A stretch of DNA of 64,000 bases from Paenibacillus riograndensis SBR5 (GCF_000981585.1 NZ_LN831776.1:6617187-6681186); one strand, 5' to 3'. Shown: positions 35,695 to 45,195, counted from the first letter of the stretch. The notes: generated from the sequence alone by a model not told the origin. A program made the numbers and translations.

Positions 35695-36705
35695 TTATAG
35701 CGGAGTAGGCGGCGAGACCTCGGGAGCCAGCTCCAGCTTCACCAGCTGACCGGCCTGCGTCAGCCCGGCACCGAAGCCATAGAGCAGAATCTGCTGGCCG
35801 TTCACAACTTTGCCTTCGCGTACACCTAAGTCCAGAGCCAGCGGAATACTTGCGGCAGAAGTGTTGCCGAAATACTCAAGGCTGTATAAGGCCTGCTCAA
35901 AAGGATAATTCAGCCGTTCACAAATCGGCTCAATCATCCGCAGATTAGCGCTGTGGGGAATGAACCAGTCCACCTGGTCCAAGCCGATTCCGGCGTTGTT
36001 CAGCACCTGCTGCACACCCTGCGGCACAGTCCGTACCGCCCAGCGGAACACTTCGCGGCCATTTTGCACCAGCTTGCCCGTATCTGATAGCTCAACCTCA
36101 TTCACACGGTGCGACAGGCCTGTGCGGTATACATGATGCGCCCCGCTGCCGTCGCTGCCCAGATGAAATCCGGCAAAGCCGTCCAGTTGTTCACCACTCT
36201 CGACCAGCACTGCCCCCGCCCCGTCGCCAAACAGAATGCAGGTGCTCCGGTCGGTATAATCCGTAATTTTGGACAAGGCATCCGCGCCAAGCACCAGTAC
36301 CTTGCGGTGCAGACCGGAAGCGACATAGGCATGTGCCGTATGCAGCGCATAGACAAACCCGGCGCAGGCAGCACTCATGTCTATGGCTCCGGCGGTAGCG
36401 GGAATACCGAGACGGTTCTGCAGAATGGACGCAACCGAAGGAAAGGGGAAGTCCGGTGTGCTGGTGGCGACGAGAATCATATCGACATCGTGCATGCTTT
36501 TGCCATAACGCTTCATCAGATCCAGCACAGCGGCTGCACACAAATCACTGGTATATTCATCCTCGCGGCTGATCCGGCGTTCACGGATTCCGGTCCGCTG
36601 GACAATCCATTCATCATTGGTATCCACCATCTGCTCCAGATCGCTGTTCGTAAGTCTCCGGGCCGGTACATAAGCTCCGATTGCGGTAATTTTGGCACCT
36701 TTCAA
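35695..36705 (-). CDS. fabH: Beta-ketoacyl-ACP synthase III (FabH)
   Basis: Starts fatty acid synthesis by condensing acetyl- or branched acyl-CoA with malonyl-ACP. 336 residues. The Cys-His-Asn triad lies in SAACAGF, IPHSANLR and FGNTSAASIP. The TTG at 36705 gives the family N-terminus (MKGAKITAIGAYVPARRLTN) and has GGGGTGAT upstream; a GTG at 36714 would lie inside this ribosome site. Single gene, with a FapR-type operator just downstream of its -10 element. Paenibacillus usually has several FabH paralogues, so this may be one specialised for branched primers. Confidence 0.94.
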   Translation of the reverse strand: MKGAKITAIGAYVPARRLTNSDLEQMVDTNDEWIVQRTGIRERRISREDEYTSDLCAAAVLDLMKRYGKSMHDVDMILVATSTPDFPFPSVASILQNRLGIPATAGAIDMSAACAGFVYALHTAHAYVASGLHRKVLVLGADALSKITDYTDRSTCILFGDGAGAVLVESGEQLDGFAGFHLGSDGSGAHHVYRTGLSHRVNEVELSDTGKLVQNGREVFRWAVRTVPQGVQQVLNNAGIGLDQVDWFIPHSANLRMIEPICERLNYPFEQALYSLEYFGNTSAASIPLALDLGVREGKVVNGQQILLYGFGAGLTQAGQLVKLELAPEVSPPTPL

Positions 36706-36734
36706 GAGTATCACCCCATAATTTAGTATCTGCT

Positions 36735-36753
36735 ATTAGTACTTGGTACTAAT
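36735..36753 (-). promoter_or_regulatory. FapR-type operator of fabH
   Basis: ATTAGTACTTGGTACTAAT is a near-perfect palindrome of the form TTAGTAC-n4-TACTAA known for the FapR lipid-synthesis repressor. It covers the transcription start region of the promoter at 36752-36780. Confidence 0.75.
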
Positions 36754-36780
36754 TATAACTTCCAGCACCCTGTATTGCAA
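36752..36780 (-). promoter_or_regulatory. Sigma-A promoter of fabH
   Basis: On the minus strand: -35 TTGCAA (36775-36780), spacer exactly 17 nt, -10 TATAAT (36752-36757). The -10 overlaps the edge of the FapR-type box. Confidence 0.75.
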
Positions 36781-36956
36781 AAGAATTTAAATAAGCCAGC
36801 TTTGCATAAAGACTTGATCCCATTATTACACCTGCCTATCTTGGAAGGGCATCAGGCATTATAATTAGTAATATAAACTGAATAATACATGAAATTCATT
36901 GAATCATAGCTCTCTAAAAAAGACCTCACACCTTTAAAGCAATGGAGGCTGTTGTA

Positions 36957-38609
36957 TTGAATACTCTTGTCCCGGAATGGGCTGAATCCCATTTTCCATT
37001 ATATACCTTTGATGGTATTCAGTCGATGTATGGAACCTCAAATCTGCCCAGTGTTCAGATTCATGAGAATCAAACCGTACTGATTGCTATCGCCGCCGGC
37101 AAAGGCAGCTTAGAGGTAAATAATCAGCATTATGAACTTATGGAAGGAGGCATTGTCCTTCTCCCCGCAAATACTTACGCCACATTGACTACAAATCCCC
37201 GGCAGCCCCTTCATGCCTATAAGCTCTCCATCCGGTTCCTTGAACAGACACGGGTTATGCCTGCCGGGACGATGATGCAAAAAAGCGGAATTGCCTCAGA
37301 CTCAAAGCTGCTGTTGTTTCCTTATGAACCTGCCATTGTATCCGATGTGAAAGAGTTATACCTCCACCGGTTGCCGGACCGCGAAACGCGTCATGTACAG
37401 AATCAGTTGCTGTTCCACCAGATTCTTCTGCAATTGCTGGAACAGCAGGAAGCCAGATATATAGCCAGTGGACAGCCATCCATGGAACGAAGCATCACCT
37501 ACCTGGAGAATCACTTCAGCGAAAAAATAACACGTGAGCACTTGGCCGCGATTGCAGGTGTAAGCCGCTCGCATTATTCGACGCTATTCAAGCAGCTCAC
37601 AGGCTTTACTCTGAATGAATATCTGTCGCGGCTGCGGGTACACCGGGCCAAAGAGCTTTTGCTTAACAGTTCGGGTACGCTTAGGGAAATAGCTCTGAAG
37701 GTAGGCTACAAGGATGAATTTTATCTCAGCCGGCGCTTCAAGCAGGAGACAGGCACCTCTCCGTCGGGCTATAACCGCAAACCCATCCGGCATGTAGCCG
37801 TGCTGCTCACCCCGTATGCCAGCCATTTGCTGTTGCTTGGACTGGAACCTGCGGTTACGATTTCGGAGAGCAGCGAGTATTTGAATCTTTCTGGACAGGA
37901 ACCACCGAAACCAATGAAATTTATTAATACCAATAGCTCTGCTGCGCAGATGAGATCAGCCCTGCTTGAAGCCAACATTGAATTGATTATTGCTGCCCGG
38001 CAACATCTGGACCAATTGCGGCTGAGTCCCGGGGAACTGCGGGCTGTGGCCCCTATTGTTGAGATTCCCTGGATGGAGATGGGCTGGAAGGACCACTTGC
38101 GCCTGATCGGCCAGGCCATTCAGCGAAGTGAACGGGCTGAGCAGTGGCTGGCTGATTTTGAAAAGGAGGAGGCGGAAGCCCGTGCAATAGTGCAGCAAAG
38201 CACAGGAGGGAAGGAAATCATAACCATTCTGGTGATTAAACCCGACGGGCTGCTGGTTTATGGGTCCAGGAATGTTGGCTGTGTGATATACCAATCGCTG
38301 GGGCTGAGAGCACCGGCCTTGATAGAAGCGGAGATGAAGAAGCTGGGTGACCAGTTTCATTCGTTTCCCATTGATATTTCAGAGCTGGCAGAGTATGCAG
38401 GAGACCGATTGCTTGTCGTTGTATTTCCAGACGCCAAAGGCTCCACAGCGCATACTGAAGCAGTCTTCCGGTCCCCTCATTGGAAACGGCTTCCTGCCGT
38501 GCAACGGAAGAACGTCCATTGGCTTGAACGGGATGAATGGGTGCCTTATAACCCGGTTTCAATTCGTCTGCAATTGGGACGCGCTGTAGCTTTGTTCGAC
38601 AGCAAATAA
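36957..38609 (+). CDS. AraC-type regulator fused to a siderophore-binding domain (Btr-like)
   Basis: A 550-residue regulator: N-terminal cupin-like part (about 1-160), AraC HTH (about 165-270: EHLAAIAGVSRSHYSTLFKQ, GTLREIALKVGYKDEFYLSR), then a TroA/FecB-type binding domain (about 275-550: HVAVLLTPYASHLLLLGLEP, VFPDAKGS). This is the layout of B. subtilis Btr, which activates the feuABC genes on binding ferric siderophore. The TTG at 36957 has GGAGG (36944-36948) 8 nt upstream; the ATG at 36942 would include the ribosome site. It lies directly upstream of the importer below, which it probably activates. Confidence 0.9.
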   Translation: MNTLVPEWAESHFPLYTFDGIQSMYGTSNLPSVQIHENQTVLIAIAAGKGSLEVNNQHYELMEGGIVLLPANTYATLTTNPRQPLHAYKLSIRFLEQTRVMPAGTMMQKSGIASDSKLLLFPYEPAIVSDVKELYLHRLPDRETRHVQNQLLFHQILLQLLEQQEARYIASGQPSMERSITYLENHFSEKITREHLAAIAGVSRSHYSTLFKQLTGFTLNEYLSRLRVHRAKELLLNSSGTLREIALKVGYKDEFYLSRRFKQETGTSPSGYNRKPIRHVAVLLTPYASHLLLLGLEPAVTISESSEYLNLSGQEPPKPMKFINTNSSAAQMRSALLEANIELIIAARQHLDQLRLSPGELRAVAPIVEIPWMEMGWKDHLRLIGQAIQRSERAEQWLADFEKEEAEARAIVQQSTGGKEIITILVIKPDGLLVYGSRNVGCVIYQSLGLRAPALIEAEMKKLGDQFHSFPIDISELAEYAGDRLLVVVFPDAKGSTAHTEAVFRSPHWKRLPAVQRKNVHWLERDEWVPYNPVSIRLQLGRAVALFDSK

Positions 38610-38678
38610 TAGTCCAAGTCTTTTCCCTAACAAAAAGGTATGGTTAGGCATAGAAGTGATCCCTATAATGATTACAAA

Positions 38679-38693
38679 TGCGAATGATTCTCA
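38679..38693 (+). promoter_or_regulatory. Fur box upstream of the siderophore importer
   Basis: TGCGAAT-G-ATTCTCA is a 7-1-7 Fur box with one mismatched pair, 80 bp before the binding-protein gene and just after a TATAAT (38664-38669). It indicates repression by iron. Confidence 0.75.
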
Positions 38694-38772
38694 TAATCAG
38701 TCTTAAGCCCCGGCTAAAGATTCAGAATTGTTCATGGAAACATTGTCATCACAAAGGGGAGAGCATAAGTTT

Positions 38773-39741
38773 ATGAAAAAGATATTTATTCCGTTTGTAC
38801 TTATCCTGGGGATTGTACTCAGTGCCTGTGGAGGAAATCAGGCGAAGGTGCCCGGCCCCTCCAGCAGTCCTGCCGGCAATTCAGCCAACAACTCATCTAC
38901 TGCCTCTTCTTCGGAGCCGGAGGGGTCTACCTTTACTTACGAATCTGAAAATGGGCCGGTTGAGGTTCCCAAGAACCCTCAGCGCGTTGTTGTACTCACC
39001 CGTTTTTTAACCGGTAACGTTATGGCACTGGGCGTGCCTGTAGTCGGCGTTGACGAAATGTCCAAAACCAATCCGCGATTTGAAGAGAAGCTGAAGGATG
39101 TAGAGGCAGTCAGCGATGAGAGTCTGGAGAAAATCATTGAGCTGCAGCCGGATCTCATTATCGGGCTCTCCGATATTAAAAACATCGATAAATTCAAGCA
39201 AATCGCGCCAACAGTCACCTATACTTATAATAAAGTTGATTACTTAACCCTGCAGCTGCAAGTCGGCAAATTGCTGAATAAAGAAAAAGAAGCCCAGGCT
39301 TGGGTTGATGACTTTAAAGCCCGCACCGAAAAAGCCGGAGAGGAAATTAGAGCAAAAATCGGCAAAGAGGCAACCGTCTCGGTCATTGAGACATTCAACA
39401 AGCAATTATATGTGTACGGATATAACTTTGGCCGCGGCACCGAACTTCTCTATGGGGCCTTCAAACTAGGCATGCCGGAAAAAGTGAAGGAAGGAACAAA
39501 GACAGACGGTTACTTAGCCGTATCGACGGAAGTCTTGAAGGACTATCTTGGAGATTACGTCATTTTCAGTAAAAATGCTGAGGAAGACAACTCCTTCCAA
39601 AATACAGATATCTATAAAAGTATTCCTGCCGTCCAGAATAATCATGTCTTCGAGGCCGATGCAAAAGCCTTCTACTTCAACGATCCTCTGAGCCTGGAGT
39701 ACCAGCTCGAATTCTTCGAGCATAGTTTTCTCGGCAAATAA
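38773..39741 (+). CDS. Iron-siderophore ABC transporter substrate-binding lipoprotein
   Basis: A 322-residue lipoprotein: signal peptide with lipobox LSAC (Cys about 19), Ser/Asn-rich linker, then a FecB/TroA-type fold starting at PVEVPKNPQRVVVL. Layout as in FeuA/YfiY. ATG 38773 follows AAGGGGAGAGC; upstream in-frame ATGs (38728) lack a ribosome site. It delivers ferric siderophore to the two permeases. The stop overlaps the next ATG (TAATG). Confidence 0.93.
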   Translation: MKKIFIPFVLILGIVLSACGGNQAKVPGPSSSPAGNSANNSSTASSSEPEGSTFTYESENGPVEVPKNPQRVVVLTRFLTGNVMALGVPVVGVDEMSKTNPRFEEKLKDVEAVSDESLEKIIELQPDLIIGLSDIKNIDKFKQIAPTVTYTYNKVDYLTLQLQVGKLLNKEKEAQAWVDDFKARTEKAGEEIRAKIGKEATVSVIETFNKQLYVYGYNFGRGTELLYGAFKLGMPEKVKEGTKTDGYLAVSTEVLKDYLGDYVIFSKNAEEDNSFQNTDIYKSIPAVQNNHVFEADAKAFYFNDPLSLEYQLEFFEHSFLGK

Positions 39742-40757
39742 TGCGAATGATGAAGACGAAGCAAGCATCCATTCCTTTCTTGTATAAGTTGCTTGGCAGC
39801 ATGCTGGCCATGGTCCTCAGCTTCCTAATCGCAATGATATTCGGAGCCAAAGAAACCACGCTGCATGACCTGTGGCTTGCCGTTGCTTCAGGTTCTCTTG
39901 CAGACAACGTTCTCATTCTGCGTGAGCTCCGGCTGCCGCGGGAGCTGGCCGCTGTGCTGATCGGTGCCGCTTTTGCGGTATCCGGCGCTATCATGCAGGG
40001 GGTTACGCGCAATCCGCTGGCTGATCCGGGCCTGCTGGGCTTGACCTCCGGCGCCAATATGGCACTGGCGCTCACGTTCGTATTCCTCCCGGGGCTGAAC
40101 TATTTTGCAACCATGATCGCATGCTTCTTGGGCGCTGCGCTCGGAGCAGCTCTGGTTCTTATTCTTGGCTCCGCACGCCAAGGCGGACTGTCCCCGATCC
40201 GGATCGTGCTTGCCGGTGCAGCCGTGTCTGCATTTTTGTATGCCATCGCAAGCGGCGTCAGCATTGCCTTCAAAATATCCAAGGATGTATCCATGTGGAC
40301 CGCAGGCGGATTGATCGGCACAACCTGGGGACAGCTCCAGACCATAGCCCCGGTAATTCTCATTGGAATTCTGGCGGCACTGCTTCTTTCGGGCCAGTTA
40401 ACCATTCTCAGCCTGAGTGACGAGGTAGCTATCGGTTTAGGACAAAGACTCGTTTTGATCAAAGTAATTTTGTTCCTTCTCATCATCCTGCTGACAGGGG
40501 CATCGGTTGCCCTGATCGGGGACATGGCTTTCGTGGGGCTGATGATCCCGCATATTGTCCGCAAAATCGTCGGCACCGATTACCGCTATATCCTGCCGGT
40601 TTCGGTCTTCATTGGTGCGACGTTCATGCTTCTTGCGGATACGCTCGGACGTACAATCAACGCACCTTATGAGACGCCGGTAGTCGCCGTAGTGGCTATG
40701 CTGGGATTGCCCTTCTTCTTGTTCGTTGTGCGCAAAGGAGGCAAAGCACTCTCATGA
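39741..40757 (+). CDS. FecCD-type siderophore permease, first subunit
   Basis: A 338-residue permease with about nine to ten membrane helices. Family motifs: GAIMQGVTRNPLADPGLLGL, VALIGDMAFVGLMIPHIVRK, GATFMLLADTLGR. Translationally coupled to the binding-protein gene. Works with the next gene product as a heterodimer. Confidence 0.93.
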   Translation: MRMMKTKQASIPFLYKLLGSMLAMVLSFLIAMIFGAKETTLHDLWLAVASGSLADNVLILRELRLPRELAAVLIGAAFAVSGAIMQGVTRNPLADPGLLGLTSGANMALALTFVFLPGLNYFATMIACFLGAALGAALVLILGSARQGGLSPIRIVLAGAAVSAFLYAIASGVSIAFKISKDVSMWTAGGLIGTTWGQLQTIAPVILIGILAALLLSGQLTILSLSDEVAIGLGQRLVLIKVILFLLIILLTGASVALIGDMAFVGLMIPHIVRKIVGTDYRYILPVSVFIGATFMLLADTLGRTINAPYETPVVAVVAMLGLPFFLFVVRKGGKALS

Positions 40758-41761
40758 CTTCATCCGCTCCTGTTCGTAAACAACGTCTGATCCTGCTGCT
40801 CTGTTCCGTGCTGATTGTACTGACAGCTATTGCCGGTATGGGGCTGGGATACTCTTCTTTGTCTTTCGACCGGCTGCTTCCCGTGCTGTTCGGCCATGGA
40901 ACCTTTAAAGAAGATTTTGTTCTCTTCTCCGTAAGATTGCCGCGGATTCTGATTACGCTGCTGTCAGGAATGTCCCTTGCGTTATCCGGATCGATTCTGC
41001 AAAGCGTTACCCGCAACGATTTGGCGGACCCTGGCATTATTGGCATCAATTCCGGCGCAGGTGTGGCTGTGGCTGTTTTTTTCCTGTACTTCCCGGTTAG
41101 CACCGGATCATTCATTTATGCGCTGCCGCTGGCCGCTTTTATAGGGGCAATAATGACGGCAACGCTCATCTATCTATTTTCTTACAGCCGGACCCGGGGG
41201 CTTGATCCCATTCGGATGGTGCTGGTCGGGGTTGGATTTTCCCTGGCGCTGTCGGGAGTAATGATCGTGATTATTTCTTCGGCGGAACGCGCTAAGGTGG
41301 ACTTTATCGCAAAATGGATTGCGGGTAATATCTGGGGGACGGATTATCCCTTTATTTGGGCGCTGCTGCCCTGGCTGGTCCTGCTGATTCCCTTTACCCT
41401 GTTCAAGTCCTCGCAGCTCAACCTGCTCAGCCTGAATGAGGTGTCGGCCGTTGGCGTAGGTCTCAATCTGGAGCGTGAGCGCATCGTCCTGATTCTGGCC
41501 GCAGTTGCCTCCGCTGCAGCCGCGGTATCCGTCACAGGCGGAATTGCCTTTATCGGGCTGATGGCTCCGCATATTGCCAAATCACTGGTTGGCCCCCGCA
41601 ATCAAATGTTTATCCCCGTTGCCATATTGCTCGGCGGCTGGCTGCTTCTGATCGCGGACACTGTCGGCCGCAATATCGCAGACCCTGACGGCATCCCTGC
41701 AGGCATCATGGTATCTTTGATCGGCGTGCCTTATTTCGCCTATTTATTGCTTAGGAAGTAG
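40754..41761 (+). CDS. FecCD-type siderophore permease, second subunit
   Basis: A 335-residue permease, overlapping the preceding gene by 4 nt. Motifs: GSILQSVTRNDLADPGIIGI, GGIAFIGLMAPHIAKSLVGP, IADTVGRNIADPDGIPAGIM. No ATPase gene follows, as in feuABC of B. subtilis, where the distant YusV ATPase serves several importers. Confidence 0.93.
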   Translation: MTSSAPVRKQRLILLLCSVLIVLTAIAGMGLGYSSLSFDRLLPVLFGHGTFKEDFVLFSVRLPRILITLLSGMSLALSGSILQSVTRNDLADPGIIGINSGAGVAVAVFFLYFPVSTGSFIYALPLAAFIGAIMTATLIYLFSYSRTRGLDPIRMVLVGVGFSLALSGVMIVIISSAERAKVDFIAKWIAGNIWGTDYPFIWALLPWLVLLIPFTLFKSSQLNLLSLNEVSAVGVGLNLERERIVLILAAVASAAAAVSVTGGIAFIGLMAPHIAKSLVGPRNQMFIPVAILLGGWLLLIADTVGRNIADPDGIPAGIMVSLIGVPYFAYLLLRK

Positions 41762-41786
41762 CTTGTGCAGGGGGAATTGACACAAC

Positions 41787-41832
41787 AAAGGGATGATCCG
41801 TTGGCCGCGGTTAGCTGCCGAGTCATCCCTTT
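41787..41832 (+). terminator. Terminator of the siderophore importer operon
   Basis: Perfect 10-bp stem AAAGGGATGA/TCATCCCTTT around a GC-rich inner hairpin, 26 bp after the last stop; followed by a weak GGTTCTTG tail. Confidence 0.55.
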
Positions 41833-42133
41833 GGTTCTTGAGCAAACATTCCGGCAAAACCAGCTGCGTTTAGAACTTAAAGCGAAAAAAACTTCAACGG
41901 CAGCCAATAAACGGGTGGATTCTACTGTATCCAGCCCTGCTATTCCAAGAGTTGGAGTCACCTTAACTGTTACCGGCTCCACAGCAACCGGCCCAGCCAG
42001 TTCTTCCGGCTTGGAAGAACTCCACCTTTCCGCCATTCTCCGTGCCCAAACAACAGCACTTCTACCGTTGTTTCGCCCACTTCCCGCCGGCTAACAGCGA
42101 CGCCCAGCGGACTGATCCCCTAACGCCTCCCAC
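41833..42133. other. Intergenic stretch with no supported gene
   Basis: Both strands stay open for about 100 codons here, but neither reading frame has a good ribosome site and the implied products do not look like folded proteins (Thr/Ser/Leu-rich with scattered Cys). It may be a remnant. Nothing else is seen. Confidence 0.4.
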
Positions 42134-43240
42134 TCAGCCCGCAGCCTCGTCATACAAAGACTGCATCTCCACGCAGGCCATGACTAATGCGCCAACGCCG
42201 TGCAGGTCGTTGCTGACCTTCGGGCGGGTGACGTAGTTCTCATAGTCGCCTGCCGAGGTGCCGATGCAGATGTCAGGCAGAATCAGCCTGCCCTGTTCAT
42301 CCTGCTGCAGCACCCGGATCAAGCCTTCATATCCCTTGCGGGCGGCAGCCAGTGCTCCCGGTGGGGCGATGCCATGCTTCACAGCCTTGGCAATCGTATA
42401 GACGAACAGGCAAGAGCCTGAAGTCTCCAGCCAGTTATCCGGCTGGTCGCCTTTGTCGACCACCTGGTACCACAGCCCGCTCTCCCTGTCCTGATACCGG
42501 ATCAGCGCTTCAACGAAGCCGCTCAGCTCGGCGGCAAGCTCTGCCCTGCCCGGGTCCCCGGCCGGGAGCAGGTCGAGAAACTGCGAGACGGCCAGCCCGT
42601 ACCAGCCCAGCGACCGGCTCCAGAACTCCGGCGAGCAGCCGGTCCGGGGATTGGCCCAGGGCATCCGCTTGCTCTCATCCCAAGCGTGGTACAGGAGACC
42701 GGTAGCCTCATCCTTCATATGCCTCCGCATCAGCCGCTCCTGATGCAGCACCGTTTCACGCAGGCTGGTTTCACCGTAGGTATTGGCATATTTTAAGGAG
42801 AACACCCCGGCCATATAGAGCCCATCCAGCCACATTTGGTTCGGGTATTTATCCTTGTGCCAGTATCCGCCTTCCGAAGTCCGGTTCAGCGTTAGCAGTA
42901 GACTGCGCAGCTTATCGGCAGCAATCCGGTACTTCTCCTTACCCGTCCGCTTATGCAGCGTGAACAGCAGCAGTCCGGCCTGAATCGCATCCAGCTCGTC
43001 GCGGGCAAAATATAAATTGCCGTTCTCATCCACCAGATCATCGACATACTGCTGAATATATTCGATATAACGTTCCTCCCGGACGGCTTCCCATAATATT
43101 TCCATACCGCACAAAAACACACCCTGATGATAATGCCAGCGGTGGGCTGGAGGCAGCTCTCCCGCTGTGTAAGTATCCATTAAAGAATCACAGGCCTGTT
43201 TCGCCCATTCTATCGGTGTAGCCGGCAGACTGCCTATCAT
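42134..43240 (-). CDS. Unsaturated rhamnogalacturonyl hydrolase, GH105 (YteR/YesR-like)
   Basis: A 368-residue (alpha/alpha)6-barrel enzyme that removes the unsaturated galacturonic acid from oligosaccharides made by rhamnogalacturonan lyase. Family marks: WHYHQGVFLCGMEILW, ARDELDAIQAGLLLF, YPNQMWLDGLYMAGVF, LLYHAWDES, PEFWSRSLGWYGLAVSQFLD, DNWLETSGSCLFVYTIAKAV. No signal peptide, so cytoplasmic. ATG 43240 has AGGAGG 9 nt upstream; ATG 43246 is nearer. Last gene of the importer operon, matching uptake and then breakdown of pectin fragments. Confidence 0.92.
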   Translation of the reverse strand: MIGSLPATPIEWAKQACDSLMDTYTAGELPPAHRWHYHQGVFLCGMEILWEAVREERYIEYIQQYVDDLVDENGNLYFARDELDAIQAGLLLFTLHKRTGKEKYRIAADKLRSLLLTLNRTSEGGYWHKDKYPNQMWLDGLYMAGVFSLKYANTYGETSLRETVLHQERLMRRHMKDEATGLLYHAWDESKRMPWANPRTGCSPEFWSRSLGWYGLAVSQFLDLLPAGDPGRAELAAELSGFVEALIRYQDRESGLWYQVVDKGDQPDNWLETSGSCLFVYTIAKAVKHGIAPPGALAAARKGYEGLIRVLQQDEQGRLILPDICIGTSAGDYENYVTRPKVSNDLHGVGALVMACVEMQSLYDEAAG

Positions 43241-43328
43241 CTCCATACCCCTCCTACTGTATAAGTAACGTTCCTGCAGTCCCAAACCTCCCCTCTGCAC
43301 TTCTGCTTTTTTATTCTCCAACTCACTC

Positions 43329-44204
43329 TTACCCCTTCATCGATCCCAGCATGGCCCCCTTGGCAAAATGCTTCTGCAGGAACGGATAGATCATCAGAAT
43401 CGGCAGCGTCGCTACCACGATAACGGCCATCTTGATCGTCTGATCCGGCGGCGGATTGGTCGCATCCAGTGAGGCGCTGTAATCCATGCCGCTCGCGAGC
43501 ACGACAATTTGTCTCAGCAGAACTTGAATCGGCCATTTCGCGCTGTCATCCAGATACAGAATCGCACTCATGTAAGTGTTCCAGTAAGTCACCGCATAGA
43601 ACAGGGAAATGGTCGCAATCGCCGGCAAAGAGAGCGGCAGCACAATCCGGAACAGGATGCCGAAGTCGTTGCAGCCGTCGATTTTGGCCGATTCTTCGAG
43701 TCCTTCAGGGATATTCTGAAAAAAGTTCTTCAGGATAATCATGTTGAACGCGCTGATGGCCGACGGCAGAATGAGAGCTGCATACGAGTCGATCAGGCCC
43801 AGCTCCTTCACCACCAGGAAGGTGGGAATCATCCCGCCATGGAACAGCATGGTGAATACTACGAGAAAATTGAACACATTGCGGCCGTCCAGATCCCTTC
43901 TGGACAGACCATATGCCATCAGGGCAGTAATTAACATACTGAACAGCGTGCCGACGAGCGTCACTCCAATAGAGACACCCATGGATTTGATGATCGTATT
44001 GGTCGAGAAAATAAAGGTGTAGGCCTCAAAGCTCCACACCTTTGGGAACAGCACAAATTTGTTGGCCGCAAGCTCCGCACTGGTCGTGAATGAGCCGGCT
44101 ACCACATGGATAAACGGCAGCACGGTAATGAGTGTAATAATGGCAAGCAGGGTAAAGTTTACAGCAGCAAAAAGTCTGCCGCCGATCGTACGATCTTCTA
44201 CCAT
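43329..44204 (-). CDS. Carbohydrate ABC transporter permease (LplC/YtcP type)
   Basis: A 291-residue permease with six helices; EAA loop IPEGLEESAKIDGCNDFGIL (about 170-189) and the C-terminal FLQKHFAKGAMLGSMKG that marks the LplC/YtcP/YteP group. ATG 44204 with GGGAGG upstream is preferred over earlier codons that overlap the neighbour. Importer of polysaccharide oligomers, probably rhamnogalacturonan-derived given the GH105 gene. Confidence 0.92.
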   Translation of the reverse strand: MVEDRTIGGRLFAAVNFTLLAIITLITVLPFIHVVAGSFTTSAELAANKFVLFPKVWSFEAYTFIFSTNTIIKSMGVSIGVTLVGTLFSMLITALMAYGLSRRDLDGRNVFNFLVVFTMLFHGGMIPTFLVVKELGLIDSYAALILPSAISAFNMIILKNFFQNIPEGLEESAKIDGCNDFGILFRIVLPLSLPAIATISLFYAVTYWNTYMSAILYLDDSAKWPIQVLLRQIVVLASGMDYSASLDATNPPPDQTIKMAVIVVATLPILMIYPFLQKHFAKGAMLGSMKG

Positions 44205-44226
44205 TTCAAATTCCTCCCGCTGGTTC

Positions 44227-45195
44227 TCAATAAACGCCTTCTTCGCCCATTTTCTTGGACAATTTGTTAACCGACATGACCATAACGAGCCCAATGATCG
44301 ACTTGAAGAATCCAATAGCTGTACTGTAGCTGAAGTGGCCTTGTCTAAGCCCTGCCGTGTATACATACGTATCAATAATTTCCGCGACCTCGCGATTCAT
44401 GGAGTTAAGCAGCAGATACACATGTTCAAATCCAAGATCGAGCACGGAACCGATTTTCAGAATAAGCAGGGTAACAATGACGCCACGGATCGCCGGAAGG
44501 GTAATATGCCAGATTTGTCTCAGCCGCCCGGCACCGTCCATGCGTGCAGCTTCATAGAGTCCGGGGTCGATGGCCGCAATTGAAGCCAGATAAATAATCG
44601 TTCCCCAGCCCGCCTCGCGCCAGATGATCTGAATAATGTACATCGGCCTGAACCAGCCGGGACTCAGCAGAAAATTAATCTTTTCGAACCCGAAATAGGA
44701 CAGCAGCTCGTTGATAATCCCGCCGTCCATCGTCGTCATCACAAAAGAAATCGAAACGACGATCACCCAGGACATGAAATGGGGCAGATAGATAAGCGTC
44801 TGAAAGGTTCTTTTGAAAAAGGTGCCTCTCAGCTCATTCAGCATCAAAGCCAGAATAATCGGAATCGGAAAGTAAAATAAAATGTTCATGCCGAACAATA
44901 TCAAGGTGTTCCCCAAGATATTCAGGAAATCCGGCTCTGTGAACAGCCGCTGGAAATGCTCCATCCCCACCCATTCACTTCCTGTTATCCCCTGGTAAGG
45001 CTTGTAATCCTGAAACGAAATAATCAATCCATACATAGGCAAATATTTAAAAATCACAAAATACAGCACACCCGGCAGCAGCATGACGTAGAGCAATTTG
45101 TTTCTCCACAGACGTTTCTTAAGCTCGCTGCTGCTCTTGTAGCTCTTGGGCTTCAGCTCGGGAACCACACCAGGCTGAGCGGAGACTTCCTGCAT
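44227..45195 (-). CDS. Carbohydrate ABC transporter permease (LplB/YteP type)
   Basis: A 322-residue permease: an N-terminal cytoplasmic tail, then six helices; MLPGVLYFVIFKYLPMYGLI is the typical first membrane segment and IDPGLYEAARMDGAGRLRQI is the EAA loop (about 205-224). Between the binding-protein and second permease genes. Confidence 0.93.
   Translation of the reverse strand: MQEVSAQPGVVPELKPKSYKSSSELKKRLWRNKLLYVMLLPGVLYFVIFKYLPMYGLIISFQDYKPYQGITGSEWVGMEHFQRLFTEPDFLNILGNTLILFGMNILFYFPIPIILALMLNELRGTFFKRTFQTLIYLPHFMSWVIVVSISFVMTTMDGGIINELLSYFGFEKINFLLSPGWFRPMYIIQIIWREAGWGTIIYLASIAAIDPGLYEAARMDGAGRLRQIWHITLPAIRGVIVTLLILKIGSVLDLGFEHVYLLLNSMNREVAEIIDTYVYTAGLRQGHFSYSTAIGFFKSIIGLVMVMSVNKLSKKMGEEGVY

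Noticed and set aside
41765-42094. 109-codon plus-strand frame after the siderophore permease gene
   Set aside because: It runs through the terminator hairpin and lacks recognisable protein features; the opposite strand is equally open.
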